From Paenibacillus periandrae (GTDB taxonomy: Bacteria; Bacillota; Bacilli; Paenibacillales; NBRC-103111): a stretch of DNA of 64,000 nt. The position numbers were made by a program, and so were the translations under genes. The stretch covers positions 124,001 through 188,000 of the forward strand of contig NZ_JAJNMU010000008.1 in NCBI RefSeq assembly GCF_022458865.1. The letters run 5' to 3'. The notes under the pieces are model-generated. The model was not told where the DNA came from and did no database searches. It saw only the letters and a list, made by a program, of their open reading frames with translations. Below, one piece after another: positions 1-9,492 of the stretch; positions within the stretch are counted from its first letter, which is position 1, and every line of letters begins with the position of its first letter.

Positions 1-3000
1 TGGCTGGTAAGAGCAAAATTGGCAAGGTAGCTTTTTTCCATTGAGTGTAGGCTGGATTTCAACATGGCCATCGATAATACCATTACCTACATCCGTAATT
101 ACTTTACGTACGTGATTTTGAAGTCGCTCAAACTGCTCTTTGCTTGCCACAGACGCATTCTTGTAGAAAGTGCCATCTTTTTTAAATGAAACCGGAAGGA
201 AATCTGATTCACCACCTGCTAAGGTATTATCCATTTTCCCGAGCATTTCATTATCAGCAAGCAATAGACCTTTCATTTTGAACTGTTTGAGAATTTCTTT
301 CTCGACTTGCTCAGCATCAATTGGGTTGGTGAGATTGAGTAATGGGTTGTGTACATGCATATACAGGGCGCCAGCTGCATTGCCTTGCTGACCTAACCAT
401 ACTTTAGAATGTGACAACACTACGTCTAAGTAAGTGAGTAATTGTAGCGAGGTACCGTGGTAGACATTCGATAAATCAAGTGAAGTTTTGCTTGATTTGT
501 AGTCAATAATGCGTAGGAAAGTTCCATTTGATAAGTTTGCTTGGTCAACGCGATCGATTCTTCCTACAACCTCAAGCGTCTTCCCTTTATCCAATGGAAT
601 TATGAGGGATGGCAGTGTTTCCCCTGGACCAAAAGCTAATTCCAGTCCAACCGGAACGAATTCACTTTGAAGGTTATGTTCCAACAGCACTTTTGCCGTT
701 TTGCTAACTACTTCTTTTAACTTTTTGGCGATGTGTCGGTACCTAAACGTACTACTTAAGATGTCACCTTGTAATCGAGGACTGAGTATGTCCACAATGG
801 TAGAGACTCGGTGATATAATTCTTCGTCAGTGATAATCACATCGAGCTTGTCCTCACGTTGTAGTTCTTTCATGAGTCCTGTTAATGCTGCGTGGTATAG
901 ACGCCCAATATCGGGATTATTTAACTTATAGATTTTACGTTCTTCCAGTTTCAGACCGCTTGCCGCGAAATGCGAGAAAGGACATCCAACGTACTTCTCC
1001 ATTCTCGATACGCTTGTCTTCAACAGATCACCATATAAAAGTTCTCCGACTTCTGGTCGCAAAAGTGATTCTTGATTCCGGTAATCGATTGCAGCAAAAA
1101 CTTTTTGAATTCGGTCTCCATAGCCATTATTTAAAAGCCAGTTATACACTGCAAACCACCCAGGAGCAATCGTCATTCCTCTTGTCCATTCCTTAAGCAT
1201 CGTCACTAAATGAGTCAAAGTCTTTTCCGGATTAGAAACAAAAGCCAGTTGTTCTTCGTGCGGCATTTGGACATCAGGCATTTGACCGATCAGTTCCTCT
1301 TTAATGTCAGGGAACAATCGCCTCACATGCGTTAAGATTTCTGAAGGTAATAACGATTTGCCCTCTTCATCGGATAATGGATAACTTAGCCATAATTTGT
1401 GGGACGGTCCGCACAAAACGGTGTAGATGAGGAACTGCTCATCCAGTAGTTTTCTCGTAACACTATCGGCAATTTCAATACCGTTTTCGATTAACCATTC
1501 CCGCTCCTCTTCGGTAATGACACCCGCTTCATCAAACGATTTGGGGAGTATTCCATCATTACAACCAAGAACGAAGGCTACCTTCATTTGGGCAGATCTG
1601 GTGCGATCTATGCTCCCGACTAATACCTGATCAAGCGATGGAGGTACCAGCCCCTGCTGAATGCTTTCCAAACCAGTTTGGACTAGCGTAGAGAAAATAT
1701 CCAGACTCACTTTGTCATTCCCTATCACATCAACCATCTGTTCCAACATCGAAATCACATTTTCCCATATTTGGGCATGTTCCTTTGCCTTCTCCGGTTG
1801 TCCTGCAACTAAACACTCATCTGACCAATGCAGAATCCGTTCAGGAGCCTTCACCTCAACCAAGTACTTGTATAAGGCAATTACACGTTCGCGAATCGTC
1901 TGGGACTCGTTAAGGTCCTTCTCAAGGCTTCTTAATGGCTTAGCGATCATACGCCGACACCTGTCCATTCGTTTGTTGAAAGATTCATCCGTATCGACAG
2001 AGTTCTCATCTTCGAGAGAACGATATTGACGAAACTCCCAGTTTTTTTTATCCGTCCAACGACTACCATGGAGACCATAGGCGAGAACCAAATTTTCCAG
2101 TTCATCGGTGTCGTGACGATTCAAGCGTCTGCTCTTTTTATTCCCGTTATCAAGCGGTAACAAGAAGTCTGTCTTAATGCAGCGGAACATAGCATCAAAA
2201 CGCCATTTCTGAACCACAACATCAATAGAGGACCGTATAAATTCGACTAGGGGATGATGAATAACATTGCGTTTTTGATCCAAGAAAAAGGGGATATTCA
2301 TTTCACCAAAGATGGTTTTAATAAGTTCACCATAATCTTCTAGATTACGTACTCGAATTGCCATATCGCGGTATCTAAAACCACGCTCTCTTGCAAGTCG
2401 AATCATCTCTCTACCTGCAGCTTCAATCTCAGCTCGCCGATTCACCGCGGCGAAGATTTTGATCTCTTCAGTATTGTTCGCAAACTCGGGTACCCCTTCA
2501 AAGAGGCGATTCTCATAATGCCGTTCCAGATGATCAAGCATCGGGGCTTCCTTAAAACGAATGCCCCCTTCTAGTTGGATAACCTCCGGTAGTAAGCCAA
2601 TCTCTTTAAGGCGAGTTTGAATTCGTTTCATGGTTTTCGCAGTTGGATAAAATAAACTCAACTCATCGATGAATTCATCTCCTCCATAAACCCGGTCAGA
2701 ACAAAAGGTGATTGTCACATTTGGAAAGACTGTTATGGCCTGTATGACCACTTCGAGTTCTTGTGCCGTGAACCCGAAAAATCCATCTATCCATAATTCT
2801 GCTTTACCCGCTAATGTAGTTTCCGGCAACTGAGCAGCCAATCGATTGAGATAGGACTCACTGTCCATAAATCCATTCGAAAGGATCATTTCGTAGTCAC
2901 GATAAATGAGCAACAAATCTTCCATTTTCAGACTTAACGTTGCACTTACATTAGCGATCTTCTCTCTCGCACGTTGAAAATCACTATCCAAAGATTCCGC

Positions 3001-3411
3001 AGTTAAACGGTAACGACCTAATTCATTAAAAAATGAACCTATCGTTTCGATGAATCCCATTTTTTCTGTGTACCCCTTGAATAGCCGAAGTTGCTCTTTA
3101 CGTTTTTGAAGAATATGTTGAATCAGCATCTTCTTCCCTGAATCATCAATCATGACTCCTGAAGCTGTTCCTCCTGTTTCTTGCATTACCTTCCAAGCCA
3201 ATCGTCGGAAGCTTAATACTTGTGCCCTCATTAACCCGCCGAGTCCTGGTGAGGTCACCAAGTCATGTTCTGCTTGGAAAGTGGCTTGCTCGGGTACCAA
3301 GAGAATAATGGGATTCCCTGATTGCTTTAGTAATAACCTTTCTTTAATTTCATTTAAACAATAATTGCTTTTTCCACTACCTGATCGACCAATAATAAAT
3401 GTAATTGCCAT
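1..3411 (-). CDS. addB: AddB, nuclease subunit of AddAB helicase-nuclease (3' end outside window)
   Basis: AddB works with AddA to process double-strand breaks and load RecA. 1137 codons are visible; the last few lie left of the window. Seen: a Walker-A-like GRSGSGKSNY at residues 8-17; the RecB-type nuclease motifs GRIDRVD (about residue 950) and IDYKSS (about 967); and a C-Q-F-C pair at residues 1130-1133, as in the C-terminal iron-sulphur cluster of AddB. The start has AGGAGG nine bases upstream. AddB is normally chromosomal. Here it sits next to plasmid replication genes and carries the same structured leader (3468-3592) as other genes on this replicon. addA would be expected further left, but this cannot be seen. 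Confidence 0.93.
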   Translation of the reverse strand, partial: MAITFIIGRSGSGKSNYCLNEIKERLLLKQSGNPIILLVPEQATFQAEHDLVTSPGLGGLMRAQVLSFRRLAWKVMQETGGTASGVMIDDSGKKMLIQHILQKRKEQLRLFKGYTEKMGFIETIGSFFNELGRYRLTAESLDSDFQRAREKIANVSATLSLKMEDLLLIYRDYEMILSNGFMDSESYLNRLAAQLPETTLAGKAELWIDGFFGFTAQELEVVIQAITVFPNVTITFCSDRVYGGDEFIDELSLFYPTAKTMKRIQTRLKEIGLLPEVIQLEGGIRFKEAPMLDHLERHYENRLFEGVPEFANNTEEIKIFAAVNRRAEIEAAGREMIRLARERGFRYRDMAIRVRNLEDYGELIKTIFGEMNIPFFLDQKRNVIHHPLVEFIRSSIDVVVQKWRFDAMFRCIKTDFLLPLDNGNKKSRRLNRHDTDELENLVLAYGLHGSRWTDKKNWEFRQYRSLEDENSVDTDESFNKRMDRCRRMIAKPLRSLEKDLNESQTIRERVIALYKYLVEVKAPERILHWSDECLVAGQPEKAKEHAQIWENVISMLEQMVDVIGNDKVSLDIFSTLVQTGLESIQQGLVPPSLDQVLVGSIDRTRSAQMKVAFVLGCNDGILPKSFDEAGVITEEEREWLIENGIEIADSVTRKLLDEQFLIYTVLCGPSHKLWLSYPLSDEEGKSLLPSEILTHVRRLFPDIKEELIGQMPDVQMPHEEQLAFVSNPEKTLTHLVTMLKEWTRGMTIAPGWFAVYNWLLNNGYGDRIQKVFAAIDYRNQESLLRPEVGELLYGDLLKTSVSRMEKYVGCPFSHFAASGLKLEERKIYKLNNPDIGRLYHAALTGLMKELQREDKLDVIITDEELYHRVSTIVDILSPRLQGDILSSTFRYRHIAKKLKEVVSKTAKVLLEHNLQSEFVPVGLELAFGPGETLPSLIIPLDKGKTLEVVGRIDRVDQANLSNGTFLRIIDYKSSKTSLDLSNVYHGTSLQLLTYLDVVLSHSKVWLGQQGNAAGALYMHVHNPLLNLTNPIDAEQVEKEILKQFKMKGLLLADNEMLGKMDNTLAGGESDFLPVSFKKDGTFYKNASVASKEQFERLQNHVRKVITDVGNGIIDGHVEIQPTLNGKKLPCQFCSYQP

Positions 3412-3467
3412 GGTCATTCGCCTCCTAAAGAGTAATTTGTAAAATTAACCTAGCAGTATATAAAAGT

Positions 3468-3592
3468 GCACGCAAAAAAGCACCCGCTACAAGTGGTTCC
3501 CAAAGGGATGTCTGTCATATAGACAGAGCCAACCACTCATAACGAGTGCATTCTTATTAAATCCAGTCTCTCATAAGCCGCATGGCAGAGAG
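3468..3592 (-). promoter_or_regulatory. Structured leader RNA, copy 1 (before addB)
   Basis: On the minus strand, an extended -10 TGATATTAT is followed after 26 nt by hairpin P1 (CUCUC/GAGAG, loop UGCCAUGCGGCUUAU). Then comes a long hairpin (GCACUCGUUAUGAGUGGUU pairing with the GGAACCACU...GGGUGC arm), U6 and GCGUGC. The apex holds two nested hairpins, CUGUC/GACAG and UCCC/GGGA. The 3' CACAACCC block is absent. addB starts 57 bp downstream. Confidence 0.8.
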
Positions 3593-4276
3593 TTAGTATT
3601 GGAAGTGTGCTTAATTGGATAATATCACATCTAACGAGAGCAGTCTATAAATCCAGACAAGAGTAATATTCAAAATATCGTGCAACTCGAAAAGTCTTTT
3701 ATTCCAAAACAACACTGATTACAGATTAGATACATAAATATCTGCAGGTTTTAATAGGTTTATAAGAAATAAGGTCTTAGTTACTAAAAAGAAAAAACGA
3801 TACTATGCTGGATTTAAGTCTCCCATCCCAATTACCGCGCGTGTTAAGCGACTTTCATCACAGATAAATCCAAGTCAAAATATAGATTGTGGAATACTAT
3901 TCCAGATTTAAGTTAGAGAACAATCATAAAAAACCAAGTAATTTTATAGAATAGTTAACATGACACATATCCACATAACTTAACAAGTTGAGACTTGGAA
4001 AAATATTTTTTTTAATGATTTCATCGTCTGTCCAATTATATTAGAAGCAGATTGAGAAAATGATGAAAGATATACACAATTAATATACAATAATGTACTT
4101 GGAATCGTATGATTTATAGAACAAAAAAAGCCCATTCCTCTCTTCTAAGGGATGAACGTATTCGCTGATTAGGTTCGATTTTTTCGACTGAGGGTACTAA
4201 GCAAAAATTGACTGGTATGTTGACATGGGAGAATGCAAGATAAAGAGCACTCAGGAACTGATCCTTGAGAGCTGTA
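3593..4276. other. AT-rich gap without a recognisable gene
   Basis: Between leader copy 1 and the end of the 516-residue gene. I see no credible reading frame with a ribosome site. The only item noted is the leader promoter near 3615-3660. Confidence 0.5.
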
Positions 4277-5827
4277 CTATCGTGTTTCGTTGAAGAGGAA
4301 TTTCTCCAATCGGAAATTAAATGGAATGATGCGTTGGCCAGCCAATACAGGTAATTTTAGTAATTCCCCGTGCATCCATTCTTCAACTGATTTAGGATTC
4401 GTGTTTCGTATAGCTAAAAGAGCATTGTATTCAAGACTGCCATAATAGTATGGATCTATATTTAGTCTCAATGCTTCTTTCCTGACGCCATCGATATCCA
4501 AATATCCACGAAGTTCCTGGTACTGAAAGTCATTTCGGCGTCCATAGTCTTCTATTGTCCATGGTACGACGGGATAAAGATCCGACAATCTATGTACAGA
4601 TTGCTCAATGAGGACTCGAAGTTTTTTAATCCCAAGCTTTGACTTCGCGGCTGCCTGACTAAAAGACCATTTCCGCTCTTTTATAAGCTCGTCCATCGTT
4701 TCAGGGTACCGCACAAACTCTTCGGCGCCAGTTTTGCTTATTACTACATTGAGAAGCTCATTAAACCTTGACTCGATGCATTCCTTGATCATATATTCCG
4801 GATTACGTGGGAGTGTGCCTTTCTTTGAAAAATAGTTGCTGAGCTCGTGAAACGCATTACGTATTAATCGAATATTGATAGTCCGCAGCGTTTGTACAAG
4901 TCTATTGGCCATATGACGATCGACTAAGAGCTCACCGATCCCATAGAAATCCGCTTCCCTTTTTAGAAGAGCGTGAAACTTCGGATAGAGAGAGCAGGCA
5001 TCCAGAGGATGGTAATATTTTTGAGGCTCCTCTTCTGAGACAGCTAATAAGAATTGAGGGTTAAACTGCATTTCTGCTTTATAACCCAATTTTCCTTTAA
5101 CTAAACCAATATTAACGAAAAGATTTGCCTTTTGCTTCGGAGCAACTGGCACTTCGAGATTCATCAGGTTGGTTAGAATTTCAGAAATATGGCTTTTTTG
5201 GCTTTTATGTAAGAAGGACAGCAATCCTGAAAATTGTGCATGTCTAAAGACACCATCTATGTGCTTTAAATTTCGAGAGATTATTTTCTTCGGATTCCCG
5301 CTTGTTTGTGTGTAGGAAGAAATGATTAACTTCTTCTCAGCTAGGGTTAATTCGTCGAAAGTCTTCGAGAAAATGAAGGGATGGAAAAGAACATAGTGAC
5401 CAATTTTATTCGTTTTTTCATTTATAAAGTAGTTTAGCTTGTGCCGCGTATGACCATCAACTGATACTTCAGTTACGATGAGTTGATGCTGAATGTATTT
5501 CTCTAAGGACACATAAAACTGACTTTCACTAATAGGCATCTCAAACTCTTGCTCAAGCCGTCGATAGATCGCCTTTCTGTTTGCGAGTTCGATATATCCA
5601 TATGCATTACAGCATCGAAACAAAATAAAGACAAGTTGTAAATCAGCATGAGTAAGATGATCTTTTAGACGGGCAGTCCCTCCATCACTGAAAGTGAATT
5701 TAACTCGGCTGCTAAAGTTTAGATTCATATCGAACAAGTTTGTTAAAAATAGGGATGTTACTTTAACAGGATACGTGGGTAAGCATTCTACCAATCCTAA
5801 TTGATTGGCTAACACGAGTGTTTGCAT
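4277..5827 (-). CDS. Putative replication-associated protein, 516 aa
   Basis: I do not recognise the family. The start is set by AAAGGAGG 13 bases upstream. The protein has no signal peptide or membrane segment. It is rich in charged helical stretches, and the N-terminal half (about residues 35-130) reads like winged-helix repeats (LTHADLQLVFILFRCCNAYG, then RRLEQEF...). The gene begins about 350 bp past an iteron array, with DnaA-box-like sites in between, and follows an initiator-like gene on the same strand. The inference of a replication role rests on position only. An alternative is a plasmid regulator or structural protein. Confidence 0.55.
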   Translation of the reverse strand: MQTLVLANQLGLVECLPTYPVKVTSLFLTNLFDMNLNFSSRVKFTFSDGGTARLKDHLTHADLQLVFILFRCCNAYGYIELANRKAIYRRLEQEFEMPISESQFYVSLEKYIQHQLIVTEVSVDGHTRHKLNYFINEKTNKIGHYVLFHPFIFSKTFDELTLAEKKLIISSYTQTSGNPKKIISRNLKHIDGVFRHAQFSGLLSFLHKSQKSHISEILTNLMNLEVPVAPKQKANLFVNIGLVKGKLGYKAEMQFNPQFLLAVSEEEPQKYYHPLDACSLYPKFHALLKREADFYGIGELLVDRHMANRLVQTLRTINIRLIRNAFHELSNYFSKKGTLPRNPEYMIKECIESRFNELLNVVISKTGAEEFVRYPETMDELIKERKWSFSQAAAKSKLGIKKLRVLIEQSVHRLSDLYPVVPWTIEDYGRRNDFQYQELRGYLDIDGVRKEALRLNIDPYYYGSLEYNALLAIRNTNPKSVEEWMHGELLKLPVLAGQRIIPFNFRLEKFLFNETR

Positions 5828-6045
5828 TCCTCTGACACCTCCTTTCTATCCGTTTATATATAGACTTAACCGATACAATTTGATAAGATATACCCATAGA
5901 AGACAATATGAAAGCAGGCCTTCCAACTCCTTTTTTTAAAAAAAGGTGGAAAGCGTGGAAAGTGTTAAAGTGAGATCTGGTGGGTGCCGGTGATCTCCAG
6001 TATATGATCTTGGATACCTGTGTTGGTAGCATAGATATCCACAGC

Positions 6046-6079
6046 AAGAGTCCTTTATTCATTGAAGGACTCTTTTTCA
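6046..6079 (+). terminator. Intrinsic terminator, plus strand
   Basis: Stem AAGAGTCCTT/AAGGACTCTT followed by TTTTTC on the plus strand. No plus-strand gene lies upstream, so it may end an RNA antisense to the leader of the 516-residue gene (about 5850-6079). Confidence 0.55.
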
Positions 6080-6177
6080 TGTATACACCTGTGGACAATT
6101 AAACGGAAAAGGGCGAATTTTCCACAGAAATGGGTATAATCTGACAATATCATTTTTAAAATCAATTGGTCAATCGG

Positions 6178-6372
6178 GGTTCAGTATATAGTTCATGACG
6201 GGTTTCAGTATATACTTCGGGGCTCAGTATATAGTTCGGGGTTCAGTATATAGTTCATGACGGGTTTCAGTATATACTTCGGGGTTCAGTATATACTTCG
6301 TATCGGGTCCCTGTATATAGTTCGGGGTTCAGTATATACTTCGTGACGGGGTTCAGTATATACATTGATAAT
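6178..6372. repeat. Iteron array, nine copies of TCAGTATATAGTTC-type repeat
   Basis: Core TCAGTATATA starts near 6181, 6205, 6224, 6243, 6267, 6286, 6310 (as CCTGTATATA), 6329 and 6353. It is followed by GTTC or CTTC and GGGG-containing spacers, with a 19-25 bp period. The core contains palindromic TATATA. Direct tandem order and helical-turn spacing are typical of initiator binding sites. Confidence 0.85.
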
Positions 6373-6419
6373 TGGTTATTCAATAGAATATTTCTATCAA
6401 ATCATCTTGGCCTATAAAA

Positions 6420-6457
6420 AAAGATCAACAGCTTTAGATGGGCTGTTGATCTTTGTT
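6420..6457 (-). terminator. Intrinsic terminator overlapping the end of the 418-aa gene
   Basis: Stem AAAGATCAACAGC/GCTGTTGATCTTT with T7 on the minus strand. The 5' arm overlaps the last codons and the stop codon of the gene ending at 6434. Confidence 0.8.
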
Positions 6458-7690
6458 ATTAATCAGGAAAAGTTGTAGTGGTTCCTTAATTTCTTCGTCT
6501 GAATTAATTTGAATGGGAAATTTGTTTTGTAGTTGAAGCAGATCACCAGGTACAAAATTAATATATTGGATACTCTTTTTGGGACCATACACAATTTCGT
6601 AGGAATCAATAACATCCATTTGTTGTAGTTCTTGAAAAGCCTCTATGATTCCACTAACAACTAGTGATCGATTTTCCGTCTGAAGATTCAGATGTTGACT
6701 CAACGTGTCTACATGGAAGGAGGTTATGTTTTGTGCACAGGAATTGATCATATTGACATACAAGAGCTTTGTGATTGGCTTATGGAAATCGTTAAACAGG
6801 ACTACGTTCATATGATGCAAGTTTCCTGCTTGTAGGGATCGGTTAATGAAAGAGTGAAAAGAAACACTAGCAGCTCTCTCTTTCCCCGGTTCCTCCCCTT
6901 CCCGTAGAATGAATTCTAGTGTATCAATTGGATGATACAAAATTGTCCTCTGACGAACTTTATTACCTGGTAAGTAATACTCCTCCATGATAATTTGGGT
7001 ACGTGAAAGATTAAGCAGACTGTCATAAAGGTCTAAATACACTCTTCCTGACGGTTCTGTATCCATAGCATGGACTAATTCGTTAAATTGAAAGGAGAAT
7101 TGTTGGTTCATCCCTTTTTCGAAATAGAGTTTTGTTAAGCCTGCTAAAACGCGTACATCAAATGTCCCCAGAAAAACACCATTTGCATTTTGATAAAATA
7201 GGTGCCGGAAGCCAGTTCTAGTCTGCTGCACCATACCACTAGGATATTTCTTTTTCATAACTGCTTTAGAATGAGACCCTGCCCCAAAAAGACCGTGTTC
7301 TATTAAATTGGCTTCAATAGGTGTATCAGGAACCTTACGATTTTCAATTTTCTTGAGCTCTAGCGCTTTTTCGAGCATTTTATACTCAAGTTCCAGGATA
7401 GTTTGTTGTAAATATCTATGTTGGTCAATATCTATTTTTTTTCGTTCTTCATCATTAATTTGCCGCGTCAATTGATTATACTCATGACCAAGAGATGTAA
7501 ACTCCATTGAGAGCTGCAGCGTTTTATGCCGTAACATTTTTTTAGCGGACTGATGGATATTAGGAGCAATACGCTCCTCAATATCATCGTGCTGCAAGTT
7601 CATTTTTTTTAATTGTGTGAAAACCTGGATGATATTAAGAGATTCTTGACGTAGCGTGCTTCGAATAGCCTTCATATCCTTTTCCTCCAT
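6434..7690 (-). CDS. RepA/TrfA-like replication initiator, 418 aa
   Basis: The region around residues 170-250 (GTFDVRVLAGLTKLYFEKG, then FNELVHAMDTEPSGRVYLDL, then LSRTQIIMEEYY) resembles the winged-helix block of TrfA and replication initiator protein A families. The N-terminal ~130 residues are a predicted coiled coil. The gene ends just before the iteron array at 6.2 kb, its likely target. The start is uncertain: ATG at 7690 has GGAG 12 bases away, and ATG at 7675 has a better spaced GGAGG. A terminator-like hairpin precedes the gene (7739-7790), suggesting leader control of copy number. Confidence 0.65.
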   Translation of the reverse strand: MEEKDMKAIRSTLRQESLNIIQVFTQLKKMNLQHDDIEERIAPNIHQSAKKMLRHKTLQLSMEFTSLGHEYNQLTRQINDEERKKIDIDQHRYLQQTILELEYKMLEKALELKKIENRKVPDTPIEANLIEHGLFGAGSHSKAVMKKKYPSGMVQQTRTGFRHLFYQNANGVFLGTFDVRVLAGLTKLYFEKGMNQQFSFQFNELVHAMDTEPSGRVYLDLYDSLLNLSRTQIIMEEYYLPGNKVRQRTILYHPIDTLEFILREGEEPGKERAASVSFHSFINRSLQAGNLHHMNVVLFNDFHKPITKLLYVNMINSCAQNITSFHVDTLSQHLNLQTENRSLVVSGIIEAFQELQQMDVIDSYEIVYGPKKSIQYINFVPGDLLQLQNKFPIQINSDEEIKEPLQLFLINNKDQQPI

Positions 7691-7736
7691 TTCAAACAGT
7701 CTCTCCTTCTATTGTATATTTAAAAAGAAAAAAGAA

Positions 7737-7792
7737 AAAGCACTAAATGACAAAATCACCCCTGTTTTAGAGGTATTGTCATCAGTGCTTCT
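7737..7792 (-). promoter_or_regulatory. Terminator-like leader hairpin before the RepA/TrfA-like gene
   Basis: On the minus strand, AAGCACTGATGACAA pairs with TTGTCATTTAGTGCTT, followed by TTTTTCTTTTTTC. It lies in the leader of the gene starting at 7690. It shares AAGCACU with the long hairpin of the leader-RNA family but lacks the P1 hairpin, so I keep it separate. Confidence 0.6.
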
Positions 7793-7993
7793 GATGTGTG
7801 ACTATATTTAGTTCGTATACAATATAACATAAATGAAATTCGAGACCAAGAGCAATGCTAATTTCACCCGTAATTCAACATTCTCCTGTTTTACACGAAA
7901 AAAAGGATCTCTCAGCGTATATCATTTCTTTATTTATTATTTGGTTGTTTGAATGCTAAAATAACTATAGGGTGGATTAGGAGGGATTTTTAC

Positions 7994-8278
7994 ATGGTTG
8001 ATGATGACCGTAACTTAATTAGACAAATGATTAGTGCAAAATGGCATGATAATGATGAACTCTCAAAAAAATGGTTGTCGTCAAGCTCTGAACAAAGATT
8101 AAGAGGCATATGCCTTGAAATTGATCATATTATAAGCGATTCCATGGAAAAGGTCAGTAGGCTTAACGCAGAAATCAAAGATAATAAAAAATTATATTTA
8201 CTGGATGAAGTACAATTACTTGCTCTCCAACATGTTCGAATGACAATTCAAACCGAGATTACTATGCGGAATAGTTGA
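7994..8278 (+). CDS. Small hypothetical protein, 94 aa
   Basis: Not recognised. The start at 7994 is chosen because AGGAGG lies ten bases upstream; the frame is open back to 7949, but nothing supports initiation there. The product is charged and helical, without cysteines or membrane segments (starts MVDDDRNLIRQM). It resembles small regulatory or Spo0E-like helical peptides only in size. It converges on the gene at 8348 and shares a bidirectional terminator with it. Confidence 0.6.
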   Translation: MVDDDRNLIRQMISAKWHDNDELSKKWLSSSSEQRLRGICLEIDHIISDSMEKVSRLNAEIKDNKKLYLLDEVQLLALQHVRMTIQTEITMRNS

Positions 8279-8291
8279 TCACATATGAAAA

Positions 8292-8341
8292 AGAGACGAT
8301 AGATGGACAATCCATTGCTGGATGCCATCTATCGTCTCTCT
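8292..8341. terminator. Bidirectional terminator between convergent genes
   Basis: Fifteen-base stem AGAGACGATAGATGG/CCATCTATCGTCTCT with T-rich flanks on both sides. Confidence 0.8.
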
Positions 8342-8347
8342 TTATGA

Positions 8348-8737
8348 TTATTTTTTCTGCCACCTTTTTACGAGCCTGAGACAGGATGAGCGGGTTACCA
8401 TGGGTTTATTAGTTTTTTGGAGTTTCGGAAAGAGTGGTGGGAAAGCAACTAAGTTGGAAATCTCCTTACTAAGGAATTCACCCGCATGTTGACTTGGTTT
8501 AAACATTAAGGTTTCTGCTTCCTGATTTGCATTAAAAACGGTGACTTCGCAGGATGTGCAGATCGTAAGATTTTTGTTGTCGTTAGCCCTGAAGCATATT
8601 TCACATATGTCTTCTGGAACTTCGTAATCAAGCTGGCAATACTCACTCCACTGCTCGTCTGACATGGTGATCCACTGATCATAATGCAGACATGAATCAC
8701 ATAGCGCTTTACTCCCTGGTATACATGTACAATTCAT
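8348..8737 (-). CDS. Cysteine-rich probable zinc-binding protein, 129 aa
   Basis: Function unknown. The first 60 residues carry about nine cysteines in CxC, CxxC (CDSC, CEIC, CTSC) pairs, a likely pair of zinc ribbons. The C-terminal half is basic (ends RLVKRWQKK), suggesting nucleic-acid contact. AAAGGAG precedes the ATG. Leader RNA copy 2 (8902-9025) lies about 165 bp upstream, so the gene probably belongs to the same regulon as addB. Confidence 0.65.
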   Translation of the reverse strand: MNCTCIPGSKALCDSCLHYDQWITMSDEQWSEYCQLDYEVPEDICEICFRANDNKNLTICTSCEVTVFNANQEAETLMFKPSQHAGEFLSKEISNLVAFPPLFPKLQKTNKPMVTRSSCLRLVKRWQKK

Positions 8738-8901
8738 ACTTTTACTCCTTTTTTAATGAGGTGATCTCAGGTTATTCGTCCTTAATGCTCCTAAATACAG
8801 AATCGTTAAAGATTTCATCCATTAATGCATGAGTGGAAATTCTGACATCAAGCTTTCCCTATTGCCCTACTCTTTCATGGCTTTATGTGCCTTATGAACA
8901 G

Positions 8902-9025
8902 ATGCAAAAAGGCAAAAATGCACCTAGTTACACCACCAATCCAAAATGGATGTCTGTCAGAGACAGATTGGTCGCATAACTACGCGCATTTTGTTAAACT
9001 AATCTTTCGCCGTATGGCCAGATCG
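8902..9025 (-). promoter_or_regulatory. Structured leader RNA, copy 2 (before the Cys-rich protein)
   Basis: Extended -10 TATGATAACAT, then 26 nt, then P1 (AUCU/AGAU with loop GGCCAUACGGCGAA). A long hairpin starts AAUGCGCGUAGUUAUGCGAC and ends GUGUAACUAGGUGCAUU, then UUUUUGCC. The apex again holds CUGUC/GACAG and AUCCA/UGGAU hairpins, as in copy 1. The CACAACCC block is not evident. Confidence 0.78.
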
Positions 9026-9336
9026 AAATTAATAAACATCTACACTCATTATGTTATCATAAACCCTTGTTAAAGAAAAGAAACTGATTGTTCCCATTCC
9101 CAAAGTAGTGGTTAACAAATACTGAAGTTCAAAGATAAGGTTTTGTCGGTCAAATGATAATAAATTGAAAGTAACAATGGACCTCCCATGGAGGTCTATT
9201 TTGTTCTCAGTACGTCTAGATAATCTTTAGGAAATGATCTATAATAAATCTTAAATATATCTCTTTCACACGGTAGGTCAGGCGACTAACCGATTCTAAC
9301 TTTCCATCTTTGGAAGCATACCTTAATGACATAGTC

Positions 9337-9486
9337 ATGAGGATTTATGCATTTAGAATCCAGGTCGTTCTGATCTTTTTTTTGTTTGGGGGAATATATT
9401 CACCAACAATTAACCTCTGGGAGCTCATTATTCTTGGGACTCTAGCAGCGGTTTTTTTATTATCAAATAATAGAAAGGAAAAGTGA
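9337..9486 (+). CDS. Small membrane peptide, 49 aa
   Basis: Short frame with two hydrophobic stretches (VVLIFFLFGGIYS and LIILGTLAAVFLL) and a basic C-terminus (NNRKEK). It ends six bases before the GTG of the next membrane protein, so the two look translationally linked. No convincing ribosome site is seen, so the start is tentative. Confidence 0.5.
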   Translation: MRIYAFRIQVVLIFFLFGGIYSPTINLWELIILGTLAAVFLLSNNRKEK

Positions 9487-9492
9487 ATACTC

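Larger units (their letters stand above)
6030..6375. other. Candidate replication origin 1 (iterons plus DnaA-box-like sites)
   Basis: The segment joins the iteron array at 6181-6365 to several DnaA-box-like words: TATCCACA near 6036, TGTGGACAA near 6088 and TTTTCCACA near 6117. It is AT-rich and lies between two minus-strand genes with replication-like features. This is the usual arrangement of an iteron-controlled plasmid origin. The function is inferred. Confidence 0.65.

Noticed and set aside
170..3364. Several plus-strand frames of 60-122 codons inside the first 3.4 kb
   Set aside because: They are shadows of addB on the minus strand and lack ribosome sites.
5763..6098. A 111-codon minus-strand frame over the start of the 516-aa gene and the terminator
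   Set aside because: Overlaps the real gene in another frame and contains a hairpin; no ribosome site.
8885..9073. Plus-strand frame of 62 codons
   Set aside because: It covers leader RNA copy 2 antisense; the RNA structure explains the sequence.
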